A stretch of 64,000 nucleotides of DNA, taken from an uncultured Aurantimonas sp. (GTDB taxonomy: Bacteria; Pseudomonadota; Alphaproteobacteria; Rhizobiales; Rhizobiaceae). The notes under the pieces are model-generated. The model saw nothing but the letters and a program-made list of their open reading frames with translations, did no database searches and was not told where the DNA came from. Of the stretch, positions 33,361-42,175 are shown piece by piece. A program made the position numbers and the translations under genes. Location of the stretch: positions 285,460-349,459 of the forward strand of contig CANKZU010000003.1 of assembly GCA_947488615.1 (NCBI GenBank), in the 5' to 3' direction. The stretch's first letter is position 1; every line of letters starts with the position of its first letter.

Positions 33361-34511
33361 CAGGCTTCCCTCCGGGCGAACTCGAACGAATGGTCGGCAC
33401 CGAAGCGATACTCCCGGACCAGGCGAAAACGCCGCCGCGCCGCCGCAATATCGATTGGGCTCGCAATGCCGTGTTCGCCGATGACGACCTCGCCCCGCAA
33501 AAGCACAAGCCGATCGACGAGGTCCTCGCGCAGGAAAGCCGCCGCGGTTTCCGCCCCGCCCTCGACCAGCACGCTCGACATGCCCCTGGCGGCGAGATCC
33601 TCGAGAAGTTCGGGGAGCGCGATCCGGCCGGTTTGCGGGTCAGCTTCACAGGCGACGAAACCGACGCCGGCCGCGGCCAGCGCCGCGCGCCTGTGCGGGT
33701 CCGCATCGGCGAAACTGGCGATCAGCGTCGGCGTTTCCCTCGCGGTTCGTACGATGGACATCTCAGCTGTCGTGCGCAATCGCGGATCGAGCACGATTCG
33801 GGTTGGCGAGCGGTCGGCGAGCCCAGGCAAGCGGCAATCGAGGCGCGGATCGTCTTCGAGAACTGTCCCCGCCCCGACCAGGATGGCGTCGTGTCGGGTG
33901 CGGGCCAAATGGGTCTGGGCGTCCGCGATCGGACCGGTGATCTTCACCTGCCCCTGCCCTTTCAACCCAAGTTTTCCGTCCGCCGAGAGCGCCAGCTTCA
34001 GAGTCACTTCCGGGCGTTTCCTGCGATGTCGGGTGAGATATCCGGAGATCGTCTCCGCCGCTTCGTCCACCCTCAGCCGGCTTGTGACTGCCATGCCGGC
34101 GGCCGCGAGAATTGCGTGCCCCTTGCCGTCGACCCGTGAATCGGGATCCGCGACGGCCGACACAACTCGCGCGATGCCCGCCGCGACCAAAGCCTCCGCG
34201 CAAGGCGGTGTCCGCCCATGATGGGCGCAGGGTTCGAGCGTGACATAGGCTGTCGCACCCGCAGCCAGCGCTCCGGCTTCGACCAGCGCCACCGGCTCCG
34301 CATGCGGCCGCCCACCGATTGCGGTGACCCCGCGCCCGACGATGCGAGGGCCATCGCCGTCGTCGCGAACGATCAAGGTCGCGACGGAGGGATTGGTCGC
34401 GGTCCGCCCGACGTTGCGCATCGCATAGCGAATGGCGGCGGCCATGAAGCGGTGATCGGCGGCAGTCGCCGCCCTCCCCGCCGACAGCTCGATTGACGCT
34501 GCCGCCGTCAT
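33360..34511 (-). CDS. ribD: Bifunctional pyrimidine deaminase/reductase RibD
   Basis: 383-residue two-domain enzyme of riboflavin synthesis. The N-terminal deaminase has the zinc motifs HAEPVALVEAG and PCAHHGRTPPCAEAL (about 69-80 and 93-107). The C-terminal reductase starts around residue 145 (RPEVTLKLALSADGKLG), with HLARTRHDAILVGAGTVLEDDP and the SSVLVEGGAETAAAFL loop for NADPH. Start at ATG 34511 (MTAAASIEL); the frame continues to 34586 but would overlap nrdR. It lies 25 bases after nrdR and is coupled to ribE. Confidence 0.96.
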   Translation of the reverse strand: MTAAASIELSAGRAATAADHRFMAAAIRYAMRNVGRTATNPSVATLIVRDDGDGPRIVGRGVTAIGGRPHAEPVALVEAGALAAGATAYVTLEPCAHHGRTPPCAEALVAAGIARVVSAVADPDSRVDGKGHAILAAAGMAVTSRLRVDEAAETISGYLTRHRRKRPEVTLKLALSADGKLGLKGQGQVKITGPIADAQTHLARTRHDAILVGAGTVLEDDPRLDCRLPGLADRSPTRIVLDPRLRTTAEMSIVRTARETPTLIASFADADPHRRAALAAAGVGFVACEADPQTGRIALPELLEDLAARGMSSVLVEGGAETAAAFLREDLVDRLVLLRGEVVIGEHGIASPIDIAAARRRFRLVREYRFGADHSFEFARREA

Positions 34512-34536
34512 CGGCCGAGCCTGATCCGATCGGCGG

Positions 34537-35019
34537 TCATTTGGACTCCTCAGATGGACCCGCCGACTCCGCCCGGGCCAGTTCACCGATCAACGACTGG
34601 AAATCCTTGGCCTCGCGGAAATCACGGTAGACCGATGCGAAACGGACAAAGGCGACGTCGTCGAGTTCCTTCAGCGCTTCCATCACCATCTCGCCAATCG
34701 TATCGGACGGAACATCCTGCTCACCGGATTGTTCGAGACGTCGGACAATTCCCGAGATCAAGCGTTCGATTCGTTCCGCTTCGACGGGGCGCTTGCGCAA
34801 CGCCACTTCGATGGATCGGGCCAGCTTGTCCCGATCGAACGGAACCTTCTTGCCGGACTTCTTCAGGACCTGAAGCTCGCGGAGCTGGATGCGTTCGAAG
34901 GTCGTGAAGCGACCGTTGCAATCGGGGCAGACGCGCCGGCGGCGGATCGCGCCTCCATCTTCGGCCGGACGCGAATCCTTGACCTGACTATCCTGCGAGC
35001 CGCAATAGGGGCAGCGCAT
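34537..35019 (-). CDS. nrdR: Transcriptional repressor NrdR
   Basis: 160-residue ribonucleotide-reductase repressor. A zinc ribbon with C3, C6, C31 and C34 ([10 protein letters not shown] and CPDCNGRF) precedes an ATP-cone domain (about 49-139) with [29 protein letters not shown] (split at [20 protein letters not shown]). The C-terminus has the usual [10 protein letters not shown]. It senses ATP/dATP and represses nrd genes; none are in the window. It stands between glyA and ribD in the classic order of the group. Start ATG 35019 follows AAGAGAG. Confidence 0.97.
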   Translation of the reverse strand: MRCPYCGSQDSQVKDSRPAEDGGAIRRRRVCPDCNGRFTTFERIQLRELQVLKKSGKKVPFDRDKLARSIEVALRKRPVEAERIERLISGIVRRLEQSGEQDVPSDTIGEMVMEALKELDDVAFVRFASVYRDFREAKDFQSLIGELARAESAGPSEESK

Positions 35020-35108
35020 GGGCTCTCTTCATTCATAACGGCGCCCGGTCTCTGCCGCCGGGCGCCCGATCAATTCAATGGGTCTGGATCCGCGCAGCGG
35101 CGCAAAGC

Positions 35109-36425
35109 TCAAAGATTCGGGTAGATCGGGAAGCGATTGGTCAATGCGATGACCCGGTCCTTCACCGCCGCCTCGACTGCCGCGTTGCCCTCTTCGGAAT
35201 TCGCGCTCACCAAACCGTCCAGCACTTCGACGATCATCCGGCCGACCTCACGGAATTCCTGCACGCCAAAGCCACGGCTCGTCGCTGCCGGCGTTCCGAG
35301 CCGGACGCCGGAGGTGATCGTCGGCTTTTGCGGATCGTTCGGAACGCCGTTCTTGTTGCAGGTGATGTTGGCCCGGCCCAGTGCTCGTTCCGAATCCTTG
35401 CCGGTCAGATTCTTGGGGCGCAGATCGACCAACATCAGGTGCGTGTCGGTGCCGCCGGAAACGATATCGACACCGCCCTCGCGCAGCGTCTCGGCAAGGG
35501 CCTTGGCGTTGTCCGCCACCGCCTTGATGTAGGACTTGTATTCCGGCGTCAGGGCCTCCCCGAAAGCCACCGCCTTGCCGGCGATCACATGCATCAGAGG
35601 GCCACCTTGCAGGCCGGGAAAGATCGCCGAATTGATCTTCTTGGCGATCGCCTCGTCATTGGTCACCACGATGCCGCCGCGGGGGCCGCGCAGGGTCTTG
35701 TGGGTCGTGGATGTGGCGACATGGGCATGCGGGAACGGACTTGGATGCTCGCCGCCGGCGACGAGGCCCGCGAAATGCGCCATATCGACCCAAAGGTAGG
35801 CCCCCACCTTGTCGGCGATTGCGCGGAAGCGCGCGAAATCAATGCGGCGGGAATAGGCCGAACCGCCGGCGACGATGACCGCCGGCTTGTGCTCGGCTGC
35901 GAGAGCCTGGACCTGATCGTAGTCGATCAGGCCGGTGTCGAGATCGAGGCCGTACTGGACGGCATTGAACCAGCGCCCCGACAGATTGGGTTTGGCGCCA
36001 TGGGTCAGGTGGCCGCCGGCGTCGAGGCTCATTCCGAGCAGAGTGTCGCCGGGCTTCGACAGCGCCAGCAACACCGCCTGGTTGGCCTGGCTGCCGGAAT
36101 TCGGCTGGACGTTCGCGTAGGCGCACCCGAAGAGCTGTTTGGCGCGCTCGATCGCGAGATCCTCGACGATGTCGACGAATTCGCAACCGCCATAGTAGCG
36201 CCGCCCCGGATAGCCCTCGGCGTATTTGTTTGTCAGGACCGAGCCCTGGGCCTCAAGAACCGCGCGCGAGACGATATTCTCCGACGCGATCAGCTCGATC
36301 TCGTGCTGCTGGCGAGAAAGTTCCTGGCGTACCGCGCCGGCCACATCCGGATCCCGCTCCGCCAATGTCGCGGTGAAGAAATCCTCGAAGTCAGACGGGG
36401 CAACAGCGCTGGAGACCTGGCTCAT
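35109..36425 (-). CDS. glyA: Serine hydroxymethyltransferase
   Basis: 438-residue PLP enzyme interconverting serine and glycine with tetrahydrofolate, the main source of one-carbon units; it supplies the pur and thymidylate pathways. Signatures: [40 protein letters not shown] (about 68-85) and [16 protein letters not shown] around residue 237-252, where the Lys binds PLP. The C-terminal [22 protein letters not shown] is complete. It opens the long minus-strand run glyA-nrdR-ribD-ribE-ribH-nusB. The ATG has AGGAGAG eight bases upstream. Confidence 0.98.
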   Translation of the reverse strand: MSQVSSAVAPSDFEDFFTATLAERDPDVAGAVRQELSRQQHEIELIASENIVSRAVLEAQGSVLTNKYAEGYPGRRYYGGCEFVDIVEDLAIERAKQLFGCAYANVQPNSGSQANQAVLLALSKPGDTLLGMSLDAGGHLTHGAKPNLSGRWFNAVQYGLDLDTGLIDYDQVQALAAEHKPAVIVAGGSAYSRRIDFARFRAIADKVGAYLWVDMAHFAGLVAGGEHPSPFPHAHVATSTTHKTLRGPRGGIVVTNDEAIAKKINSAIFPGLQGGPLMHVIAGKAVAFGEALTPEYKSYIKAVADNAKALAETLREGGVDIVSGGTDTHLMLVDLRPKNLTGKDSERALGRANITCNKNGVPNDPQKPTITSGVRLGTPAATSRGFGVQEFREVGRMIVEVLDGLVSANSEEGNAAVEAAVKDRVIALTNRFPIYPNL

Positions 36426-36532
36426 TCGTGTTCTCTCCTGATCGGCGAGGCAGCGCGCGCCGCCTTTGACATGTCCGGTCTGGCCATATCACAGCCGTTC
36501 CGCCAGACCAATGCGCCAACCCCCAACGCGAA

Positions 36533-36561
36533 CGGGCCGGAGACTTGTCGCCCCCGGCCCG
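36533..36561. terminator. Possible terminator hairpin behind the L,D-transpeptidase gene
   Basis: 8-bp stem CGGGCCGG/CCGGCCCG (36533-36540 with 36554-36561) with a 13-base loop, 43 bases past the L,D-transpeptidase stop and before glyA. There is no T-run after it on the minus strand, so termination may be Rho-assisted. Confidence 0.35.
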
Positions 36562-36603
36562 AAAATTGCGTCACTCATTCACGTCTGGAGCGTGGAACGG
36601 GTG

Positions 36604-37944
36604 TCAGAAGCCGTCTTCGCCCCGTGCGTAGGGGTTCTGCTCGTTGGCGGCATAGGCGGTCGCGTTCACATCGCTCATCGCAAGTTGCTGTGCCCCGTCC
36701 CGCTGATAGATGTCGTCGCGGAACTGGACCACAGACGGATCAGTCGCCCAGGCGGTGAAATAGCTGAAATAGACCGGGATGGTCGTAGTCAGATTGATAT
36801 CCTCGCGCTGGCGCGATGCGATCACCTGTTCGATGCGCTGACGATCCCAGCCCGGCACGTCGCGGGCGAGCCAGACGATGAGATCGCGTACATTCTGCAC
36901 CCGCACGCAACCGGAGGATTCGAAGCGCAGCAGCTCGGAAAACAGGCTCTGTTGCGGCGTGTCGTGCATGTAGACCGCGTGCGGGTTCGGGAAGTTGATC
37001 TTCACCGACGCCATCGCGTTGATCTTGCCTGGATCCTGACGGAGCAGATATTTCACCGCCTCGTCGGTATTCCAGTCGATCGACTGAGGCGGAATTTCGT
37101 TGCCGCTGCCGTCGAAGATCCGGATGCTGTTGCGCTCCAGATAAGTCGGGTCCTCGCGCATCAGCGGAATGATGTCCCGGCGCACAATCGAAGCCGGCGC
37201 ATGCCAGTAGGGATTAAGGTTGAGATTGGTGATCTTGGAATTCAGGATCGGAGTCTGGCGATCGACCTTGCCGACAATGGCGGTATGGCGCTGGACGACG
37301 CGGCCGTTCTCGACCGCCTCGATCGAGGCCGCTGGAATGTTGACCATGACGAAGCGCGCGGGGAGATCACCGATCATCGACCCGATCCGCGTAACGTTCG
37401 TCTGCAACTGACCGAGACGTAGGTCGGCCGGAACGTTCATCGCCCTGTAGGTATGGGTCGAGGCGACCCCGTCGGCCGGGAGCCCGTGGCGCGCTTGGAA
37501 GCGCTTCACCGCCGCGTCGACATAGGTGTCGAAGGCCTGCGACGCACCGGCGCTGGCCGGCAGATCGCCGGAGATCGCAAGACGCTGGCGAAGCGCGACG
37601 ACGGCGGGCGACTGGACACCGAGACGCATTGGCTGGCCATCGGGCACCATCGGCCACCCGCCCATCTGGACGATTTGCTGGTAGTTGGCCATAGCGGCCT
37701 GCATCGACGCGACGGTGTTGGACGATAGCGTGGGTGAGTTGGATGCGACCTCGCGGACATTGGTACCGCGCGTATCGAATTGATCGTCCCAATTGCCACG
37801 GCTTGGCGCCTGAAGGAGATCGCTGAGGGCGTTCTGCGCGACGGCCGTTCCTGGTATCAGCGCCGCACCAGCCGCCGCCGTGCCTAGAACGAAGTTCCGG
37901 CGCGTCAGTCGTTGCCCGGTAAAATGCTCGGTTAATTTGGTCAT
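36604..37944 (-). CDS. Tat-exported L,D-transpeptidase (YkuD domain) with peptidoglycan-binding domain
   Basis: 446-residue periplasmic cell-wall enzyme. The N-terminus carries a twin-arginine signal (R15-R16 in LTRRNFVLG) followed by a hydrophobic stretch to about residue 36. A peptidoglycan-binding domain occupies about 105-170 (VVALRQRLAISGD; FQARHGLPADG). The YkuD domain (about 195-350) ends in the catalytic H327 (YMHDTP) and S343-S-G-C346-V-R. Such enzymes form 3-3 cross-links or anchor proteins to peptidoglycan. The layout corresponds to LdtP of Liberibacter/Sinorhizobium, whose regulator LdtR is encoded nearby at 39.06 kb. Folded export via Tat is unusual for this family but the motif is clear. 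Confidence 0.92.
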   Translation of the reverse strand: MTKLTEHFTGQRLTRRNFVLGTAAAGAALIPGTAVAQNALSDLLQAPSRGNWDDQFDTRGTNVREVASNSPTLSSNTVASMQAAMANYQQIVQMGGWPMVPDGQPMRLGVQSPAVVALRQRLAISGDLPASAGASQAFDTYVDAAVKRFQARHGLPADGVASTHTYRAMNVPADLRLGQLQTNVTRIGSMIGDLPARFVMVNIPAASIEAVENGRVVQRHTAIVGKVDRQTPILNSKITNLNLNPYWHAPASIVRRDIIPLMREDPTYLERNSIRIFDGSGNEIPPQSIDWNTDEAVKYLLRQDPGKINAMASVKINFPNPHAVYMHDTPQQSLFSELLRFESSGCVRVQNVRDLIVWLARDVPGWDRQRIEQVIASRQREDINLTTTIPVYFSYFTAWATDPSVVQFRDDIYQRDGAQQLAMSDVNATAYAANEQNPYARGEDGF

Positions 37945-38325
37945 GAGACCCCCTCGTCGGTCTGGCTGTGGCTCGCCGAAACACTAGCCGATCATGATAA
38001 ATGGAAGCTGACCCCTGCCGGGCATCGGCGCGCCGAACGGCGTCTCCGCGTGCTCTATGGGTAACGCATTGCAATATGGCCAAAGCATGGAGTTGCGGGT
38101 GTTGGCGGATGGCGGCCCCTCACGCGTGACGCTTTTCGCACGATACCACCTCCGCGATCCGATCCGACCGTGCTATTCTGACGGAGCTCGGGCCGGCGGG
38201 ACCTTATTCGAAGATGCCGCTCGTTCGTGCCGACATCATCTGATGCCGGGTCGCCAGCAGCATGATGATACCGCTATCCGCCGTTAGGTCCGTTGCCGCT
38301 GGCACATCGATCCATGGAGGACGTC
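37945..38325. other. Divergent intergenic region between L,D-transpeptidase and peroxiredoxin genes
   Basis: 381 bases that must hold both promoters. No recognisable operator or small gene was found; a plus-strand frame from 38057 encodes a Arg-rich 76-residue sequence without homology. The GGAGG at 38313-38317 is the ribosome-binding site of the peroxiredoxin gene. Confidence 0.45.
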
Positions 38326-38988
38326 ATGTCGCTAATGATCAACGGGACCGCTCCCGACTTCCAGGCCGACACTACCGAGGGACGCATCAGGTTCCACGAA
38401 TGGATCGGCGATTTCTGGTGCGTTCTGTTTTCGCATCCAAAAAACTTCACGCCTGTCTGCACCACCGAACTCGGTTATATGGCCAAAATCAAGGATGAGT
38501 TCGACAAGCGCCATGTGAAGATTATCGGCCTGAGCGTGGATCCGGTCGGCGAGCACGCCAAGTGGTCGCAGGACATCGAGGAGACGCAGGGCATTGCGCC
38601 CAACTACCCGATGATCGGCGATCCCGATCTGGAGGTCGCGAAGCTCTACGGAATGCTTCCAGCGAGCCTCACCGGGACGTCAGAAGGGCGTACGCCCGCC
38701 GACAACCAGACGGTGCGCAACGTCTTCGTCATCGGGCCGGACAAGAAGATCAAGCTGATAATGGTCTACCCGATGACCACAGGACGCAATTTCGACGAGG
38801 TGCTTCGGGTGATCGACTCACTCCAATTGAGCGCCGAGCATCGTGTCGCTACCCCTGTCAATTGGAAGCCCGGCGAAGATGTTATTATCGCCGGCTCGGT
38901 CTCGAACGAAGAGGCCGAGAAAATCTACCCGCAGGGCTGGAAGGCGCCGAAACCTTACATGCGTATCGTGCCGCAGCCGCGGAGTTGA
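38326..38988 (+). CDS. Peroxiredoxin, Prx6 (1-Cys) type
   Basis: 220-residue thiol peroxidase reducing peroxides. The peroxidatic Cys is C45 in the motif FTPVCTTELG (about 41-50). A further Cys (C32, in WCVLFSHP) precedes it. The long C-terminal domain with VNWKPGEDVIIAGSVSNEEA (about 176-195) is typical of the Prx6 subfamily and makes the dimer interface. There is no resolving Cys near the C-terminus, so it should be a 1-Cys enzyme using an external reductant. Start at ATG 38326 with GGAGG eight bases upstream; ATG 38293 is upstream of that site. It lies between the cell-wall enzyme and its putative regulator. Confidence 0.95.
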   Translation: MSLMINGTAPDFQADTTEGRIRFHEWIGDFWCVLFSHPKNFTPVCTTELGYMAKIKDEFDKRHVKIIGLSVDPVGEHAKWSQDIEETQGIAPNYPMIGDPDLEVAKLYGMLPASLTGTSEGRTPADNQTVRNVFVIGPDKKIKLIMVYPMTTGRNFDEVLRVIDSLQLSAEHRVATPVNWKPGEDVIIAGSVSNEEAEKIYPQGWKAPKPYMRIVPQPRS

Positions 38989-39058
38989 GCACGATCTCGG
39001 CGGTGCGGTGACAGCGCCGACGCGCCGTCTGCCACGAGCGGTATCAGCACTGTCGGGA

Positions 39059-39568
39059 TCAGAGGCGGTAGAGGATCTGATCGTTCCAGAAACGATCGAG
39101 CCGTTGCAGCGAACGGTTCATCTTCTGGAATTCCTGCTCGTCGAGTCCGCCGACCTTGTCGATGGAGCCGATGTGGCGATCATAGAGTTCCGCGACGATC
39201 GCTGCGACGGCCATACCCGCTTCGGTCAGCGACACGCGGACGGCGCGGCGGTCGACCCGTGACTTCTGATGATTGATGAAGCCGAGATCGACCAGCTTCT
39301 TGAGATTGTAGGAGACGTTGGAGCCAAGATAGAAGCCGCGGCTGCGCAGTTCGCCAGCCGTCAGCGTGGAGTCGCCGATATTGAAGAGCAGCAGTGCCTG
39401 CACGGCGTTGATGTCGGTGCGACCGTTGCGATCGAACTCGTCCTTGATGACATCCAGAAGCCGCCGATGCAGTCGCTCGACGAGTTGCAACGTCTCAAGA
39501 TAAAGCGACTTCAGTTCGTTCTTCGCCGAGGGCTGCGTGGCGACTTCGCTCTTGATCTGGGCGTTCAT
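39059..39568 (-). CDS. ldtR: MarR-family regulator, LdtR-like
   Basis: 169-residue winged-helix regulator. After a polar leader, helices LKSLYLETLQLVERLHRRLLDVIKDEFDR (split at LYLETLQLVERLHRRLLDV) form the dimer interface; the DNA-binding part has TLTAGELRSRGFYLGSNVSYNLKKLVDLGFI (split at ELRSRGFYLGSNVSYNLKKL) and the wing HQKSRVDRRAVRVSLTEAG. The GFYLGSNVSYNLKKL recognition helix is characteristic of LdtR of Ca. Liberibacter and Sinorhizobium, which controls the L,D-transpeptidase gene ldtP and osmotic stress genes. The gene is convergent with the peroxiredoxin gene; an ldtP-like gene lies 1.1 kb away. The symbol rests on similarity I recognise, not on a search. Confidence 0.82.
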   Translation of the reverse strand: MNAQIKSEVATQPSAKNELKSLYLETLQLVERLHRRLLDVIKDEFDRNGRTDINAVQALLLFNIGDSTLTAGELRSRGFYLGSNVSYNLKKLVDLGFINHQKSRVDRRAVRVSLTEAGMAVAAIVAELYDRHIGSIDKVGGLDEQEFQKMNRSLQRLDRFWNDQILYRL

Positions 39569-39625
39569 AGTATTGCTCCGCTGTTGTCTTGATGGATGTT
39601 CTATTTCGACCCCATCTTGAGACCC

Positions 39626-39708
39626 AACTTACGCGACGCATCTAAAATTCGACTTAAACCGCAGGCTTAATGCAAGCTTACGATCACCCCAACAATATTT
39701 TTGCTTAA
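39626..39708. repeat. Cluster of five CTTA repeats upstream of ldtR
   Basis: Five hexamers of the form (A/G)CTTA(A/C) occur on one strand: AACTTAC (39626), ACTTAA (39652), GCTTAA (39665), GCTTAC (39676) and GCTTAA (39703). TTAA at 39667 with TTAC at 39678, seven bases apart, also resembles a CtrA half-match. The cluster may be the operator of the ldtR promoter. Confidence 0.35.
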
Positions 39709-39727
39709 CAAGATGTCTCTCGACGGA

Positions 39728-40150
39728 TCAATAGCCGCGGGCCAGTCGCCGTTCGCGCCACGCCATGAGACGGAGAATTCCCAACAGTGACAGACCCGAT
39801 CCATGGAATCCGAGCCGGAGCAGCTCGGAGCCGAACAGCTCGGGAAAGCCGAGATACATCACCGCTTCGACGATCGCGATCAGGACCCAGACGACCGCCC
39901 CCCAGCCGACAGTCATCCACAGCCCGATACCGGCAACCGGATAAAGCACGGCCAATGTCGGGGCCGCCATCTTCCACCAGATCGGCATCAGGTCGAAGCG
40001 CGCGAGGGGGCCGGCTTCAATGCCCACGAGCCGAATCCAATAGCCCACACCCGCAACGAACATGGCAACCGCCGACAAACGGCAGAGCCAGGTCGTCAAG
40101 CTGCGATTCAGGCTCCTGGCTTTGTCTTGCGGTGCAAGTTCGATCGTCAC
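39728..40150 (-). CDS. DUF6163-like four-helix membrane protein
   Basis: 140-residue protein with four hydrophobic segments (about 24-45, 58-78, 82-98 and 118-132). The start at GTG 40150 (MTIELAPQDKARSLNRSL) has AAAGG five bases upstream; the longer frame to 40252 adds Arg-rich sequence with no site. LVGIEAGPLARFDLMPIWWKM (split at GPLARFDLMPIWWK, about 46-59) and GELF-type segment (PELFGSELLRLGFHG) are conserved in small membrane proteins found next to hemB in Hyphomicrobiales. No function is assigned. It is divergent from hemB. Confidence 0.75.
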   Translation of the reverse strand: MTIELAPQDKARSLNRSLTTWLCRLSAVAMFVAGVGYWIRLVGIEAGPLARFDLMPIWWKMAAPTLAVLYPVAGIGLWMTVGWGAVVWVLIAIVEAVMYLGFPELFGSELLRLGFHGSGLSLLGILRLMAWRERRLARGY

Positions 40151-40430
40151 ATCTGCCTTTCCCGGCCTGCTCGGCCTGCGAACGCAACGCCGCCGCGATG
40201 TCCCTGGGAGCACGGTCGACGATCGAAACCGAGGGCCAGGATTTTGCGACATGCCTGTTCGTGGCCGGACCCTATGGTCGCTCGGGTGACTCCGTCAATC
40301 TTGAACTCCTGCCCCCGACGGCATAGGCAAATCCAAGTCGGCGGCTCGTGGGTCCGTGTCCGCAGCACCAGGTGAGATATCGGCGCATATGTTCACGCGA
40401 AATCAAGAACGAACAAAGGACGGACGTCCC

Positions 40431-41465
40431 ATGAGTCTGCCAAGCGCTTCCCTTTCGTCGATAAGCGAACGTATCGACGCCGCGACCGGCGGCTTGAGAA
40501 TGCGGCGGCTGCGGCAGGCGGATTGGTCCCGGCGTCTGGTTCGGGAGACCGCCATCGGGGTCGATGACCTGATTTGGCCGATTTTCGTGCGCGACGGTGA
40601 CGGCGAGCCGCAATCCGTGCCCTCGATGCCGGGCGTATTCCGTCTCTCGGTGAAAGGCTGTGTCGATGCCGCCCGCAAAGCCCGCGATCTCGGCATCCCG
40701 GTCGTCGCGCTGTTTCCCTACACCGACTCCTCGAAACGGGACGAAGGTGGTTCGGAGGCGCTCAACCAGGCCAATCTCGTCTGCACCACGAGCCGAGCGA
40801 TCAAGGCCGCCGTGCCCGAAGTGGGTATCCTTTGCGACGTCGCTCTCGATCCCTATACGAGTCACGGCCATGATGGCCTGCTCGAGGGCGAACGGATCCT
40901 CAACGACGAAACCGTGGACATGCTCTGTCGCCAGGCGGTCGTCCAGGCGGAAGCCGGCTGCGACATCATCGGCCCCTCAGACATGATGGATGGCCGCGTT
41001 GCCTGCATCCGCGCGGCACTCGACACGGCCGACCATCGCGATACGTTGATCATGTCCTACGCGGCGAAATACGCCTCGGCCTTCTATGGGCCGTTTCGCG
41101 AGGCAGTGGGCTCGGGTTCGATGCTGAAGGGCGACAAGCGCACCTATCAGATGGATTGCGGCAATTCCGACGAGGCGATTCGCGAGGCGGCGCAGGATAT
41201 TGCCGAAGGCGCCGACATGATCATGGTCAAGCCGGGCATGCCCTATCTCGACATCGTCGCCCGGCTTGCGGGGGAACTCGGCGTACCGACCTTCGCCTAT
41301 CAGACGTCGGGCGAATACGCGATGATCGTAGCGGCGGCGCAAAATGGTTGGCTCGACGGCGATCGGGCGATGATGGAGAGCCTCGCCGCGTTCAAGCGCG
41401 CGGGCGCCGCCGGCGTGCTCAGCTATTTCTCGCCGAAGGTCGCCGAAATGCTGCGCCGTCGCTGA
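40431..41465 (+). CDS. hemB: Delta-aminolevulinic acid dehydratase (porphobilinogen synthase)
   Basis: 344-residue haem pathway enzyme that joins two 5-aminolevulinates to porphobilinogen. The two Schiff-base Lys residues are in YAAKYASAFYGPFREA and MVKPGMPYLD. The metal loop reads CDVALDPYTSHGHDGLL, so the three zinc Cys of the animal/E. coli type are replaced by Ala, Asp and Asp, the Mg2+-dependent type known from Bradyrhizobium. Start at ATG 40431 (MSLPSASLSSI), after AAAGGACGG; ATG 40389 would add 14 residues. It is followed by the RDD gene. Confidence 0.97.
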   Translation: MSLPSASLSSISERIDAATGGLRMRRLRQADWSRRLVRETAIGVDDLIWPIFVRDGDGEPQSVPSMPGVFRLSVKGCVDAARKARDLGIPVVALFPYTDSSKRDEGGSEALNQANLVCTTSRAIKAAVPEVGILCDVALDPYTSHGHDGLLEGERILNDETVDMLCRQAVVQAEAGCDIIGPSDMMDGRVACIRAALDTADHRDTLIMSYAAKYASAFYGPFREAVGSGSMLKGDKRTYQMDCGNSDEAIREAAQDIAEGADMIMVKPGMPYLDIVARLAGELGVPTFAYQTSGEYAMIVAAAQNGWLDGDRAMMESLAAFKRAGAAGVLSYFSPKVAEMLRRR

Positions 41466-41558
41466 GCCGTCCTTCGGGAAGGTGTCGGCACGTTGCGCCA
41501 ACGCGTCACGGTCCCCATCTCTGTCTCACGCAACCTGGATGACAGAGGGCCCGCCGTG

Positions 41559-42029
41559 ATGGACCAAACCGCAAACCCGTCGAAGGATTTTTCGACCACC
41601 GATCTGGATGTGCCTCGTCTCTACGAGGGCGTGCGGACGCGCCGGATCGCTTCTTTCGTGATCGACTATGCCCTGGTGCTTTTCCTGTCGGTGCCGGCCG
41701 CGATTGTGATCTTCCTGCTCGGCATCGTGACGTTGGGAATCGCCTGGGGCCTCTATGCGGTGCTGCTGCCAGTGATCGCAATCGTCTATATCGGCGTCAC
41801 CATGGGCGGAAACCGGCAGGCAACACCGGGCATGCGTTTTGCTGGCGTCCATGTCGCCCGCCTCGACGGCGAACGTGTCGATCCTACGCTCGCCGTTCTT
41901 CACGGCGTCCTGTTCTGGGCCTCGGCCTCGATCCTGACCCCGCTCGTTCTGTTGGTCAGCCTGTTCACCGCTCGCAAGCAGCTGCTGCACGATCTTCTGC
42001 TAGGCACTGTCGTCATTCGCGATCGCTGA
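41559..42029 (+). CDS. RDD family membrane protein
   Basis: 156-residue protein with the RDD domain: the family Arg in RTRRIASFVIDYALVLFL (about 28-45; RRIASFVID is the RDD motif variant with D replaced in second position) and three hydrophobic helices (about 35-57, 59-80 and 119-136). The domain ends KQLLHDLLLGTVVIRD, the usual RDD closing. Function is unknown, though some members act in ion homeostasis. The start chosen is ATG 41559. It follows hemB by 93 bases in an arrangement common to rhizobia. Confidence 0.85.
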   Translation: MDQTANPSKDFSTTDLDVPRLYEGVRTRRIASFVIDYALVLFLSVPAAIVIFLLGIVTLGIAWGLYAVLLPVIAIVYIGVTMGGNRQATPGMRFAGVHVARLDGERVDPTLAVLHGVLFWASASILTPLVLLVSLFTARKQLLHDLLLGTVVIRDR

Positions 42030-42175
42030 CCCCCCAACTCGTAGCGGCCACCCCTGCGACAATGTCCGGCAGGTCGTGCCGAATCCACCGGCAGCCTGGA
42101 ATCGGATTAGACGCAGGTTGCCAACAAGGTGGCGGAGAACGATAACGTTCCGCGGTCAACGGAACGCGGCGCCAC

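Noticed and set aside
40198..40326. 42-residue plus-strand frame upstream of hemB (MSLGARSTIETEG...)
   Set aside because: No ribosome-binding site and no hydrophobic or conserved feature; probably leader DNA of hemB.
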